20,321 nucleotides of DNA, taken from contig JAHEIV010000003.1 of assembly GCA_024639205.1 (NCBI GenBank), positions 1 through 20,321 of the forward strand, in the 5' to 3' direction. This stretch comes from Deltaproteobacteria bacterium (GTDB lineage: Bacteria; Desulfobacterota; Desulfobacteria; Desulfobacterales; SG8-13). Within the stretch, counting starts at the first letter, position 1. Each line of letters starts with the position of its first letter. Below are positions 8,607-17,029 of this stretch, piece after piece. Under the pieces are notes generated by a model that saw only the letters and a program-made list of their open reading frames with translations, was not told where the DNA came from and did not search any database. The position numbers and the translations under genes are program-made.

Positions 8607-9922
8607 GCGCGAGTTGGCGGGTCTGTACGTTTCAGGTGGACGGCAAAAGTGGTCCCGGTTCCTTGCCGGCTTCGCACTTCCAGGTGGCTGTCGTAAGACT
8701 CCAGAATGCTGTGAACGATCGACAGACCGAGCCCGGTGCCGTTTTGTTTAGTGGTGAAAAACGGATCGAAAATCGATCCAATCACCTCTGTGGATATGCC
8801 GCATCCGGTGTCGGATATCTCCATACAGGCGCGCCGGCCCTTGGCAGAAAAAAGGTTGATGTCGATTCTGCCGCTGCCGTCAATCGCCTCTGCAGCATTC
8901 AACAGCAGATTCCATAGTATCTGACGAAAATGAATCGGATCCATCTGGATGCAAATACCGGATGCAATCTGTTTCTGAATGGAAACCTTTTCTCTGCAGG
9001 AATCGTCTTTATCGAAGAGTTCCACCGTCTCGGTAATCGCCCGACTCAGATCAATGATTTCCGACTTGCCTGCCGGTGGTCGGGCGAACAGCAGAAAATT
9101 ATTCACCAGGGAGCTAAGGCGATCCGCCTCTCGAAGAACGATCTTCATCAACCGGGCGTGTTCTGTGTCCAGCTGGATCCCATCTTTCAGGATTTGGATC
9201 GAACCGGTCAAGGAGGCCAGCGGATTCTTAATTTCATGAGCCAACCCGGCAGCCATTTCACCGATGACGGCCATTTTCTCCACGCGCTTTACCTGGTCTT
9301 CCATCGCCCACAGTTCTTTCCTGGTCCTGCGAGTCTGCTCGGCCAAAAAACTGCTTAGAAATCCAACGGCGAAGCAAGCCAGGGTAGTGATAAGAATTTT
9401 GTAAAGAACTTGAGAAATGGGCGAATGCAGCGCTGTGAGTCCTTCATCAATAACGAAGGGGCTGATCCAGTCGTTATATTCGGACACAACCAGCGCAGCG
9501 TACTGCAAACTGCACAGCAGGGCAATGACCATACTGCCCTTCCGGTAAAGGAGCATACTCGAGTAGATGATCACGACCAGATATAAAAAGGAAAATATAC
9601 TGGAAAAGTTTCCCGTGACGTATATGATCATTGAAACAACAACGGAATCGATGCTGATCTGCAAGTAGGCGAGCCACAAGACCTCCCGGATTCGGGTCAG
9701 CATTATCGAGTAAAAAAAAGAGAGGACAAATATACCGGTGATCAGCCCATAAAGTACCAGCAGCGATGGAGCCAGCGGTGAGGGGGATTTCCCGAGTTGC
9801 ACAATGGCGGTGGAACCGAGCAAAAGGGTGGTAAACAAGACCCGGGCAAACATCAGCCACTTCAACCGGAAATGCAGGTCTTCGGAATGTGATGCTGAGC
9901 TGCCCATTGGTTGGAGAATCAT
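8603..9922 (-). CDS. pilS: PilS-like membrane histidine kinase
   Basis: This is a sensor kinase of a two-component system. Six membrane helices fill residues about 24-194 (24-42, 51-72, 82-101, 108-125, 129-147, 172-194) with only short loops, as in PilS. A short linker leads to the HisKA domain with GLAHEIKNPLASL (phosphorylated His229). The ATPase domain has the N-box WNLLLNAAEAI (Asn338/Asn342), G1 DTGCG (371-375), the F-box FDPFF (385-389) and G2 GTGLGL (395-400). All catalytic residues look intact. There is no PAS or HAMP domain. It lies 88 bp downstream of pilC on the same strand, which supports the PilS name, but no pilR-type regulator gene is present in the window. It could instead be another NtrB-like kinase with a multi-helix sensor. 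Confidence 0.85.
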   Translation of the reverse strand: MILQPMGSSASHSEDLHFRLKWLMFARVLFTTLLLGSTAIVQLGKSPSPLAPSLLVLYGLITGIFVLSFFYSIMLTRIREVLWLAYLQISIDSVVVSMIIYVTGNFSSIFSFLYLVVIIYSSMLLYRKGSMVIALLCSLQYAALVVSEYNDWISPFVIDEGLTALHSPISQVLYKILITTLACFAVGFLSSFLAEQTRRTRKELWAMEDQVKRVEKMAVIGEMAAGLAHEIKNPLASLTGSIQILKDGIQLDTEHARLMKIVLREADRLSSLVNNFLLFARPPAGKSEIIDLSRAITETVELFDKDDSCREKVSIQKQIASGICIQMDPIHFRQILWNLLLNAAEAIDGSGRIDINLFSAKGRRACMEISDTGCGISTEVIGSIFDPFFTTKQNGTGLGLSIVHSILESYDSHLEVRSRQGTGTTFAVHLKRTDPPTRA

Positions 9923-10010
9923 CGGCTCGGCTTCTAGCGATGGCAGTAAGGATGGATAAACTCGTTCAGCAGGTCGGACACTTTGATTTCACTTGCCGAT
10001 TTCCTTTCGA

Positions 10011-11222
10011 TCAGCCCCCAATGGTACCGGCCATCTTGAAGATCGGCAGATACATGGCCACTACCAGGCCACCGATGGTAACACCCAGAAATACCAGCAT
10101 GAACGGTTCAATCAGCGCGGTCAGGTTCTCCACGGCCTGGTCGACTTCCTCATCGTAAAAAAGGGCGATTTTATCGAGCATGGCATCCAGGGCTCCGGTG
10201 GATTCGCCGACTGCGATCATCTGGCAAACCATGGAGGGAAACACCCCGCTTTCCTGCAGTGGGTCGGCCATGGTACGACCCTCGGCGATATCGGATCGTA
10301 CAGCGTAAATGGCCTTTTCAATAGTTTTGTTGCCGGAGGTTTTGGCAACGATATCCAGCGCTTCGAGGATCGCGACACCGCTGGAGAGCATGGTTCCCAT
10401 CGTACGGGTGAATTTGGCCACCGCCACCTTGCGAACGAGCAAGCCGATGATCGGAAATCGCAGAATCGCCTCATCGACGATCTCCCGGCCTCTTTCGGTG
10501 CGATATACGCGCCGGAACGCAAAAATGCCCAGGATCAATGCGATGATCAGGTAAACGACGTTTTTCTTCGTGAAATCGCTAACGTCGATGACCATCTGGG
10601 TAAAGGCCGGCAACTCACTGCCGAACTCATCGAACATGTCCTGAAAGACCGGGATGACAAATACCAGGATGACAATCAGCACCACCACCGCAATGGCCAG
10701 GGTGACGATCGGATAGGTCATGGCACCTTTGACCTGGGACTTCAATCGGGCGGCTTTCTCCATGTAACTCGACAGCCTCCGCAGGATGGTGTCGAGGATA
10801 CCGCCGGCTTCTCCGGCCGTGATCATATTTACAAACAGGTCATCGAAATGCTTGGGGAATTTTTTCAATGATTCTGCCAATGTGGCGCCGCTTTCGACCG
10901 ATTCTTTGATTTGTTTGAGCATTTGCTGGAAGGTGGCGTTTTCCTGCTGAGAGTAAAGGATCTCAAGGCACTGGATGATGGGAAGACCGGCATCGATCAT
11001 GGTGGAGAACTGTCTGGCAAAAAGGATGATATGTTGTTCTTTGACCTTCGGCTGCAGAAACGAAACACTGGCGAATAGATCTTTTGGTTTTAGCTTTATT
11101 TTCGACGGCTCGATCTTTACCTTGCGAAGGTGCGCGCGTACCGCATCTATAGAAGGCGCTTCATACTCCCCCTTCTTTTTGTCGCCACGTGCGTTTTTTC
11201 CTTGCCAGATGAAAACCGGCAT
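10011..11222 (-). CDS. pilC: Type IV pilus/type II secretion inner-membrane platform protein PilC
   Basis: PilC (GspF family) is the inner-membrane platform on which pilins are assembled or retracted by PilB and PilT. From the ATG at 11222 the protein has 403 residues, the usual length. It has two T2SSF domains (about 63-190 and 265-392), each with the family pattern, for example FARQFSTMIDAGLPIIQCLEIL in the first and FTRTMGTMLSSGVAILEALDI in the second. Membrane helices are at about 170-194, 222-238 and 373-395. The start is supported by MPVFIWQGKNARG, the typical PilC N-terminus, and by AAAGGGGG 6 bases before the ATG. An open frame continues upstream to 11333 but lacks these marks. The gene stands apart from pilB, pilT or pilin genes, at least within the window. 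Confidence 0.93.
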   Translation of the reverse strand: MPVFIWQGKNARGDKKKGEYEAPSIDAVRAHLRKVKIEPSKIKLKPKDLFASVSFLQPKVKEQHIILFARQFSTMIDAGLPIIQCLEILYSQQENATFQQMLKQIKESVESGATLAESLKKFPKHFDDLFVNMITAGEAGGILDTILRRLSSYMEKAARLKSQVKGAMTYPIVTLAIAVVVLIVILVFVIPVFQDMFDEFGSELPAFTQMVIDVSDFTKKNVVYLIIALILGIFAFRRVYRTERGREIVDEAILRFPIIGLLVRKVAVAKFTRTMGTMLSSGVAILEALDIVAKTSGNKTIEKAIYAVRSDIAEGRTMADPLQESGVFPSMVCQMIAVGESTGALDAMLDKIALFYDEEVDQAVENLTALIEPFMLVFLGVTIGGLVVAMYLPIFKMAGTIGG

Positions 11223-11580
11223 AACCAGCCCCCTTTGCCACCCAGCTTCGGTGCTCTCGAACAGAAAGTGCTGCGGATCGTCAATCGGCTTGTCAGCCCC
11301 GGCTGCAAAAAATCCACTTGCCGCGTCCGACAAGCAATAGGCCGCGGCACTGATCGCAATGACGCCGGTTATCGACGAATTATATGCGGGCCGGGCCTAT
11401 ACAAGAGAATGATATGGATTTCAGAGTAATGTTGGTTTCCGCCAAAATTTGTAGTTCGATTTGATATACATTGTAACATAATGTCTTTAGATCGACAATA
11501 TCTTTTGGAATGATTGCAAATTCGCTCCATATGTGAGAGTCTGTTTCGATTGAAATTCGATATCCAGTCGAACAAAATCT
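11223..11580. other. 358-bp intergenic region between divergent pilC and the DHH/nucleotidyltransferase gene
   Basis: No convincing gene lies here. The half next to the plus-strand gene (about 11395-11580) is clearly richer in A and T than the flanks and holds a good minus-strand promoter (listed separately). A weaker plus-strand candidate overlaps it: TTGTAA (11471-11476), 17 bases, GACAAT (11494-11499). A second minus-strand -10 box, a perfect TATAAT at 11384-11379, has no fitting -35. If the main minus-strand promoter is used, pilC has a leader of roughly 240 nt. Confidence 0.6.
11470..11498 (-). promoter_or_regulatory. Candidate sigma-70 promoter for pilC-pilS
   Basis: On the minus strand TTGTCG (11498-11493) and TACAAT (11475-11470) are separated by 17 bases, matching 4 of 6 and 5 of 6 consensus positions. 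The start of transcription would fall near 11462, about 240 nt before the pilC ATG. A weak plus-strand promoter candidate occupies almost the same bases, so the two directions might compete. Confidence 0.5.
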
Positions 11581-14277
11581 ATGGCATCCAGACGCAAAAA
11601 AATTCCGCAGGGTCTCACCGTAATCACCACCCACATCAACGCGGACTTCGACGCGGTGGCATCTATGCTGGCCGCTCAAAAACTCTATCCGAATTCAGTG
11701 GTGGTATTCCCCGGTTCACAGGAAAAAAATCTACGAAATTTTTTTGTAAATTCGATGGCTTATCTGTTCAACATGGCGGATATAAAGGACATTGACTCCG
11801 CCGAAATCCGGCGTCTGGTCCTGGTAGACACTCGCCAGCCGCACCGCATTGGCAAGCTGTCGCAGTTGCTCGAATTAGAGAACCTGGAAGTTCACACATA
11901 CGACCATCACCCACCAAAAGCCAATGATGTCAGGGCAGATCTCGAGCACGTGCGCATTACCGGTGCCACGGTAACCATATTGACGGAAATCATCGCCGAG
12001 CGGAAGATCGACATTTCACCTGACGAGGCCACCATCATGTGTCTCGGCATATACGAGGATACCGGCTCGTTTACCTTTTCCTCCACAACCGAAGCCGATT
12101 TTCGAGCGGCGGCCTTTTTGCTATCCAAGGGCGCCAACCTGAACATCGTCTCGAGCCTTATCAGTCGAGAAATAAACCCGGAGCAGGTAGGGCTGCTCAG
12201 CGACATGATCCAGGCGGCCACCCGATACAGCATCACCGGCATTGAGGTGCTGGTAACCTCGGTATCGAGGGACACTTACGTACCCGATTTTGCTTTCCTG
12301 GTGCAAAAAATGGTGAAGATGGAAAATCTTGACGCCATATTCGCCATCGCCCGCATGGAAGATAAAATGTACGTGGTTGCCCGCAGCCGAATCGGGGAAG
12401 TTGATGCAGGTTCCATTCTCGAAAAACTGGGCGGTGGAGGGCATCCATATGCCGCGGCCGCCACGATTAAAAATAGAACCCTTACCCAGGTCGAACATCA
12501 ATTGGTTGATTTGCTCTACAAGAATATACGCTCCCGGCGACTGGCCCGGGACTTGATGTCGGCCCCACCGATTTCCGTCTCCGTCGACACGAACTGCCGA
12601 CTGGCCAGCGAAATGCTGACCCGCTATAACATCAACGCACTGCTGGTCACCACGCCGTCCGCAGATGTTTCCGGTAAAAGCGAACTGGCCGGATTCATCA
12701 CCCGCCAGGTGATCGAAAAAGCCCTTTTCCATAAACTCGATCAGGTGCCGGTGAACGAGTACATGACCACCGAGGTGGTTGATGTGGGGCCGGAATCAGA
12801 CCTGACGGAAATCCAGGAAAAAATTATCGAACACAAGCAGCGCATCCTGCCGGTCATAGAAAAGGATCGAATTCTGGGCGTCATCACCCGTACCGACCTG
12901 CTGAACATTTTGGTGCGGAAAAACAAGTCGGAAGAAGTCACTTCACCGGACCTGCAACTCAAACCAGGGCTCGCCCGCAAGCGCCCCATCGCTAAATTCA
13001 TGCGAGAGCGGCTGCCGCAGCGAATCATTGATCTGCTGAAAGCAATCGGAACCACTGCAGACGATATCGGGTTTTCGGCCTTTGTGGTGGGCGGTTTCGT
13101 TCGGGACTTGTTCCTGTACCGACCCAATGAGGACATCGACATCGTTATCGAAGGCGACGGAATCGCTTTCGCCCGCAATTTTGCAAAGAAGGCGGGCGCC
13201 CGCATCCATGCTTACCAGAAATTCGGTACGGCCGTGATCACTTTTCCCGACGGATTCAAAATCGATGTCGCCTCGGCAAGGATGGAGTATTATAAATTTC
13301 CAGCGGCGCTTCCCATCGTAGAGATGAGTTCCATTAAACTGGATTTGTACCGCCGCGATTTTACCATTAATTGCCTGGCAATCCAGCTGAATGCCCACCG
13401 TTTCGGTGTCCTGATCGATTTTTTCGCGGCTCAAAAGGACATCAAAGAAAAAGTGATCCGCGTGCTGCACAATCTGAGCTTTGTAGAAGACCCAACCCGG
13501 GTGTTTCGGGCCATTCGCTTTGAACAACGCTTTGGATTTACGGCCGGTAAACTGACCACCGGTTTGATAGAAAACGCAGTCAAGATGGATTTTTTCAAAC
13601 GCCTGAGCGGCAAACGGGTTTTTACCGAACTGCGTCAGATTCTGGAGGAGGAAAATCCAACCCCGGCGATGGTCCGGCTGGATGATTTTGACCTGCTGAA
13701 GGTGATCCATCCCTCGATCTTACTGAATAAAGAGATGATATTATCATTCAATACCGTCCGGAAGGTCCTGGCATGGTATGATTTGCTTTTTCTGGAAGAA
13801 TCGTATATGAGGTGGACCGTTTATTTTCTGGCCCTGATCCGGCGCATAGACAAAAGCACCACGGAAGAGATCTGCAGGCGGTTTGAGCTGGCACCGCGTC
13901 ATCGCAGGCTGTTCACTGTCGAAAGGCTACAAGCCGAAGAGTGCCTGACATGGTTGGAGCGCAAGAGAAAAACAAAAAACAGCCAGCTTTATAACAAGCT
14001 GATCGGTTTCAGAATAGAATTGATACTGTACATGATGGCCGTCACGCGAAAAGAGACCGTCAAACGGGCCATATCCCAGTATATCACCGCCCTGCGTTAC
14101 GTTCGCATCTCCCTGCGGGGTGAGGATATCAAAAATATGGGCCTTGAGCCCGGTCCGATCTATCGCGAGGTCCTTCATTCGGTTCTGGAAGGCAAACTGG
14201 ACGGCAAGCTGAAAACCAAGAAGGACGAAGTTCAGTTTGTGAAGCAGTATTTGAAAGCTGCAGCCGCACCGCAATGA
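11581..14277 (+). CDS. DHH phosphoesterase - CBS pair - tRNA nucleotidyltransferase (A-adding type) fusion
   Basis: This 898-residue protein joins three modules. Residues about 10-315 are a DHH/DHHA1 phosphoesterase: THINADFDAVAS (17-28), Asp83 (LVDTRQ), DHH (108-110), DTG (160-162) and GGGGH (284-288), so the metal site looks intact. Residues about 322-383 and 391-450 are two CBS domains, which often sense adenine nucleotides. Residues about 497-890 are a class II nucleotidyltransferase: VGGFVRD (503-509), catalytic EDIDIV (Asp518, Asp520), RRD (591-593) and EDPTRVFRAIRF (636-647). The same layout is known from Aquifex and deltaproteobacterial tRNA A-adding enzymes, which finish the 3' CCA after a separate CC-adding enzyme. 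Poly(A) polymerase activity is the alternative. The ATG has no clear ribosome site. The gene lies 224 bp before trpS. Confidence 0.9.
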   Translation: MASRRKKIPQGLTVITTHINADFDAVASMLAAQKLYPNSVVVFPGSQEKNLRNFFVNSMAYLFNMADIKDIDSAEIRRLVLVDTRQPHRIGKLSQLLELENLEVHTYDHHPPKANDVRADLEHVRITGATVTILTEIIAERKIDISPDEATIMCLGIYEDTGSFTFSSTTEADFRAAAFLLSKGANLNIVSSLISREINPEQVGLLSDMIQAATRYSITGIEVLVTSVSRDTYVPDFAFLVQKMVKMENLDAIFAIARMEDKMYVVARSRIGEVDAGSILEKLGGGGHPYAAAATIKNRTLTQVEHQLVDLLYKNIRSRRLARDLMSAPPISVSVDTNCRLASEMLTRYNINALLVTTPSADVSGKSELAGFITRQVIEKALFHKLDQVPVNEYMTTEVVDVGPESDLTEIQEKIIEHKQRILPVIEKDRILGVITRTDLLNILVRKNKSEEVTSPDLQLKPGLARKRPIAKFMRERLPQRIIDLLKAIGTTADDIGFSAFVVGGFVRDLFLYRPNEDIDIVIEGDGIAFARNFAKKAGARIHAYQKFGTAVITFPDGFKIDVASARMEYYKFPAALPIVEMSSIKLDLYRRDFTINCLAIQLNAHRFGVLIDFFAAQKDIKEKVIRVLHNLSFVEDPTRVFRAIRFEQRFGFTAGKLTTGLIENAVKMDFFKRLSGKRVFTELRQILEEENPTPAMVRLDDFDLLKVIHPSILLNKEMILSFNTVRKVLAWYDLLFLEESYMRWTVYFLALIRRIDKSTTEEICRRFELAPRHRRLFTVERLQAEECLTWLERKRKTKNSQLYNKLIGFRIELILYMMAVTRKETVKRAISQYITALRYVRISLRGEDIKNMGLEPGPIYREVLHSVLEGKLDGKLKTKKDEVQFVKQYLKAAAAPQ

Positions 14278-14304
14278 TGGTGGTAAAACGGCTGGCAGCC
14301 CTTG

Positions 14305-14328
14305 CCGAGGATCTCGGGATTAAAATCC
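14305..14328 (+). repeat. Two overlapping small hairpins upstream of trpS
   Basis: CCGAG (14305-14309) can pair with CTCGG (14313-14317) over a 3-base loop. GGATT (14317-14321) can pair with AATCC (14324-14328) over 2 bases. The two stems share base 14317, so they would partly compete in an RNA. They precede the larger inverted repeat at 14341-14398. Confidence 0.35.
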
Positions 14329-14340
14329 GTTGAACAACCA

Positions 14341-14398
14341 TTCCCCGGGATGCTGCCGAGTGCAGCGGTAAACTCGATGGCTTGGACATCCCGGGGAA
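14341..14398 (+). repeat. 12-bp perfect inverted repeat in the trpS leader
   Basis: TTCCCCGGGATG (14341-14352) is the exact reverse complement of CATCCCGGGGAA (14387-14398). The 34-base interior contains a second pair, CGAGT (14357-14361) with ACTCG (14372-14376), so a transcript would form a long, GC-rich, two-level stem. CTCTTTTG follows, too few T bases for a classic terminator. It could be a weak terminator of the upstream gene, an attenuator of trpS, or a processing site. No T-box consensus is visible and no Trp-rich leader peptide is present. Confidence 0.6.
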
Positions 14399-14501
14399 CT
14401 CTTTTGCCTGCACTTTGCATGAAAAGACCGCAACCATTCCGGCAGCGGACTGAGCAGATTTATTCTTTTCGCCAGCCATCAGCGAAGTCAGGAGAAACTC
14501 T

Positions 14502-15488
14502 ATGAAATTGAAAAAGCGCGTTCTAAGTGGTATGCGGCCAACCGGCCCCCTCCACCTCGGCAATCTGCTGGGGGCCCTTTCCAATTGGGTGCGGATACAG
14601 AAAGAGTATGACTGCTTTTTTTTCATCGCCGATTGGCACGCCCTGACCAGTGATTATGAAACACCGGATCAGATCAGCGGATACATCCGGGAGATGATGA
14701 TCGACTGGCTCAGCGTCGGCTTAACGCCGGAAAAGAGCACGCTGTTTGTCCAGTCCGATATAAAGGAGACCGCCGAACTTTGCCTGCTTCTTTCGATGAT
14801 CACCCCTGTTCCCTGGCTCGAGCGAAATCCGACTTACAAAGATCAAATCGCGCAGCTCGCCAATAAGGATCTCTCGACTTTCGGCTTTCTGGGCTACCCG
14901 GTACTGCAGGCAGCAGACATCATTATGTATAAGGCCAACGGAGTTCCTGTCGGGGTCGATCAGGTTCCGCACGTGGAAATTACCCGTGAAATTGCGCGAC
15001 GTTTCAATTACCTGTACGGAAACGTGTTTCCCGAGCCGGACGCCATTCTGACTGAAACGCCAAAGATCCTTGGCATCGATCGGCGCAAAATGAGCAAAAG
15101 TTACAACAATGCTATTTACCTCTCCGACAGCCCCGAAGTGATTTCCGAGAAAGTCGGTCAGATGATCACCGATCCCCAGAGGGCCCGGCGGAGTGATCCG
15201 GGAGATCCGGATGTTTGCAACGTTTTCAGCTTCCATAAACTTTACACCGATTCGCAAACGGTCACCGATATCGATGCCCAGTGCCGATCAGCGAAGATTG
15301 GATGCGTAGAGTGCAAAAAAATCATGGCGCGAAACATGGTCGACGCACTCAGTCCGATTCGTGAAAAGCGTGCATATTATCTCGATCGACCCGAGCTGGT
15401 GGAGCAGATCATCTCCGAAGGCGGACAACGGGCCCGCCAGGTGGCCGAGCTGACAATGGCGGAAGTCCGCGCGGCAATGAAGATATGA
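14502..15488 (+). CDS. trpS: Tryptophanyl-tRNA synthetase
   Basis: TrpRS attaches tryptophan to tRNA-Trp in the cytoplasm. The 328 residues fit the compact bacterial class I form. The N-terminus has SGMRPTGPLHLGNLLGAL, containing the HIGH-type motif as HLGN (18-21). The second ATP-binding motif KMSKS is at 196-200 (DRRKMSKSYNNAIYL), and GVDQVPHVEITREIARRFN at about 151-169 is the tryptophan/ATP-site segment of the family. AGGAG (14490-14494) lies 7 bases before the ATG. The stop overlaps the scpA start by 4 bases (ATGA), so trpS is translated together with scpA and scpB, a link between translation and chromosome segregation genes that is probably only an operon arrangement. Confidence 0.96.
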   Translation: MKLKKRVLSGMRPTGPLHLGNLLGALSNWVRIQKEYDCFFFIADWHALTSDYETPDQISGYIREMMIDWLSVGLTPEKSTLFVQSDIKETAELCLLLSMITPVPWLERNPTYKDQIAQLANKDLSTFGFLGYPVLQAADIIMYKANGVPVGVDQVPHVEITREIARRFNYLYGNVFPEPDAILTETPKILGIDRRKMSKSYNNAIYLSDSPEVISEKVGQMITDPQRARRSDPGDPDVCNVFSFHKLYTDSQTVTDIDAQCRSAKIGCVECKKIMARNMVDALSPIREKRAYYLDRPELVEQIISEGGQRARQVAELTMAEVRAAMKI

Positions 15489-16207
15489 CGATGACAGAAG
15501 AAGACTACCAGGTTAATTTATCGGATGTTTTTGAAGGTCCCATGGACCTGCTGCTCCACCTTATCAAGAAAAACGAGGTAAACATTTACGATATTCCCAT
15601 CGCCGTAATCACAAAGCAGTATCTGGAATACCTGGAATGGATGAAGGCATTGAACATCGACTTTGCCGGAGAGTTCATTGTAATGGCCTCGACACTGACC
15701 CAGGTTAAATCCAGGATGCTGCTGCCGGCGGCTTCCGATCAGGACGGGGAGGAGGAAGACCCGCGGATGGAGATCGTGCGGCCGCTGACGGAGTATCTGC
15801 AAATGAAGTCAGCCGCTGATGTGCTGGCCCGAAGGACGCTGCTGGGTGAAGGCACCTTCACTCGCACCGGCGGGGAGGTTCGCCAGCTATTTGCACAGGA
15901 TGATCAACTGATCCAGATCGGGCTGTTCGAACTGATCGATGCTTTCCAGCAGATTCTGCAAAAAATTGCCCCGGAGGACCGCCTGGATCTGACGGCCGAC
16001 CGAATTTCCGTTAAAGACCGAATCAGCGAATTGGTGGATATGTTCGAAAAAAAGGAATCCTTAACCTTCGAAGAGCTGTTCTCAGAGCATCCCGGTCGCA
16101 CGGAAGTGATCGTTACTTTCCTGGCCATTTTGGAGATGGTGAAACTTGCCCTGATCCGCCTGGCCCAGCATTCCCAGACCGGGGTGATCCGGCTATTTTA
16201 CCAGTGA
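15485..16207 (+). CDS. scpA: Segregation and condensation protein A
   Basis: ScpA is the kleisin of the bacterial SMC condensin complex: it bridges the SMC heads and binds ScpB, organising the chromosome for segregation. The 240-residue protein has the N-terminal ScpA signature FEGPMDLLLHLIKKNEVNIYDIPIAVITKQYLEYL (about 16-50), a middle region with the family's VMASTLTQVKSRMLLP, and a C-terminal winged-helix part with FLAILEMVKLALIRLAQ (about 213-229). The start overlaps trpS by 4 bases; a second ATG two codons later (15491) cannot be excluded. The stop overlaps the scpB start. An smc gene is not in the window, which is usual. Confidence 0.95.
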   Translation: MTMTEEDYQVNLSDVFEGPMDLLLHLIKKNEVNIYDIPIAVITKQYLEYLEWMKALNIDFAGEFIVMASTLTQVKSRMLLPAASDQDGEEEDPRMEIVRPLTEYLQMKSAADVLARRTLLGEGTFTRTGGEVRQLFAQDDQLIQIGLFELIDAFQQILQKIAPEDRLDLTADRISVKDRISELVDMFEKKESLTFEELFSEHPGRTEVIVTFLAILEMVKLALIRLAQHSQTGVIRLFYQ

Positions 16208-16929
16208 TGGAAGATCTCAAAAATATTGTCGAAAGTATCCTGTTTGTGGCCGAAGAGCCTCTGACGGTTGATCGAATCAAGCGGGTTGTGGCCGATGCCG
16301 ATACCACCGAAATTCGCGCTGCGCTGCAGGCCCTGTCACAGGAGTACGAGGACAGAGAGGGAGGATTTTATCTGCGCGAAGTCGCCGGCGGCTTCCAGTT
16401 CCGTACCCGGCCGGATTACACCGAATGGGTCAAACGGCTGCTGATGCCCAAACCACCGAGGCTCAGTCGGGCGGCATTGGAGACGCTGGCGATCATCGCT
16501 TACAAACAGCCGGCGATTCGCAGTGACATTGAACACCTGCGTGGTGTGGACTGTGGTGGTGTCTTGCGGGTGCTTCTGGAGCGCAACCTCATTCGGGTTC
16601 TCGGTCGCAAGGACATTCCCGGAAGACCACTGATTTACGGCACCACCCGGCGATTTCTGGAAGTTTTCGATTTAAAAGATCTCAAGGAGCTGCCTTCACC
16701 GGAGGAAATCGAATCGGTGGCCAGGGAAAAGTTTGATCTGATCGAAGAACTGGAACAGACCGACGCCGAAGCGGATTCGACATCGGAGCAGCAACCGGAT
16801 GTCGCGAATTTCGAATCCGCCGAGGCGTTGACCGATAGTCGGAATTCAGGGGCAGCCGATCAGGGAGAAACCGAGGCGATAGCCGCAGACAAAGACACCG
16901 ACGGAAACGGCGATCGAAAAAATGCTTGA
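16204..16929 (+). CDS. scpB: Segregation and condensation protein B
   Basis: ScpB dimers bind the ScpA kleisin in the SMC condensin complex. Residues about 1-160 hold the two winged-helix domains: ESILFVAEEPLTVDRI at the start, then RLSRAALETLAIIAYKQPAIRSDIEHLRGVDCGGVL (about 91-126) and GRPLIYGTTRRFLEVFDL, all typical of the family. The start is GTG at 16204 (overlapping scpA by 4 bases) or ATG at 16207, which differ by one residue. After about residue 170 the chain becomes a 70-residue acidic, Glu/Asp/Ala/Ser-rich tail that looks disordered; such tails vary among ScpB proteins. An HU/IHF gene follows after 100 bp, rather than the rluB pseudouridine synthase often found there. Confidence 0.94.
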   Translation: MMEDLKNIVESILFVAEEPLTVDRIKRVVADADTTEIRAALQALSQEYEDREGGFYLREVAGGFQFRTRPDYTEWVKRLLMPKPPRLSRAALETLAIIAYKQPAIRSDIEHLRGVDCGGVLRVLLERNLIRVLGRKDIPGRPLIYGTTRRFLEVFDLKDLKELPSPEEIESVAREKFDLIEELEQTDAEADSTSEQQPDVANFESAEALTDSRNSGAADQGETEAIAADKDTDGNGDRKNA

Positions 16930-17029
16930 CTTCGAAGATGATAACCCACTATGTTTAGCCCGTTTTTGTCGATGGGGAATTGCAGCCGGTTTACCGCTCT
17001 GAAGGGCATGAATGGATGAAGGAGACCGA

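Noticed and set aside
9993..10871. Plus-strand open frame (292 residues) opposite pilC
   Set aside because: The minus strand encodes a full, well-conserved PilC. The antisense product is a low-complexity polar chain with no recognisable domain.
11345..11360. Possible sigma-54 site (GGCAC...GCAAT) upstream of pilC
   Set aside because: The GG and GC pairs are 10 bp apart where sigma-54 needs 12, and it faces away from pilC.
14302..14505. Small frame ending in an ATGA overlap with trpS, considered as a leader peptide
   Set aside because: It starts with TTG or a poorly supported ATG at 14377 and has a single Trp codon, so it does not fit a tryptophan attenuator.
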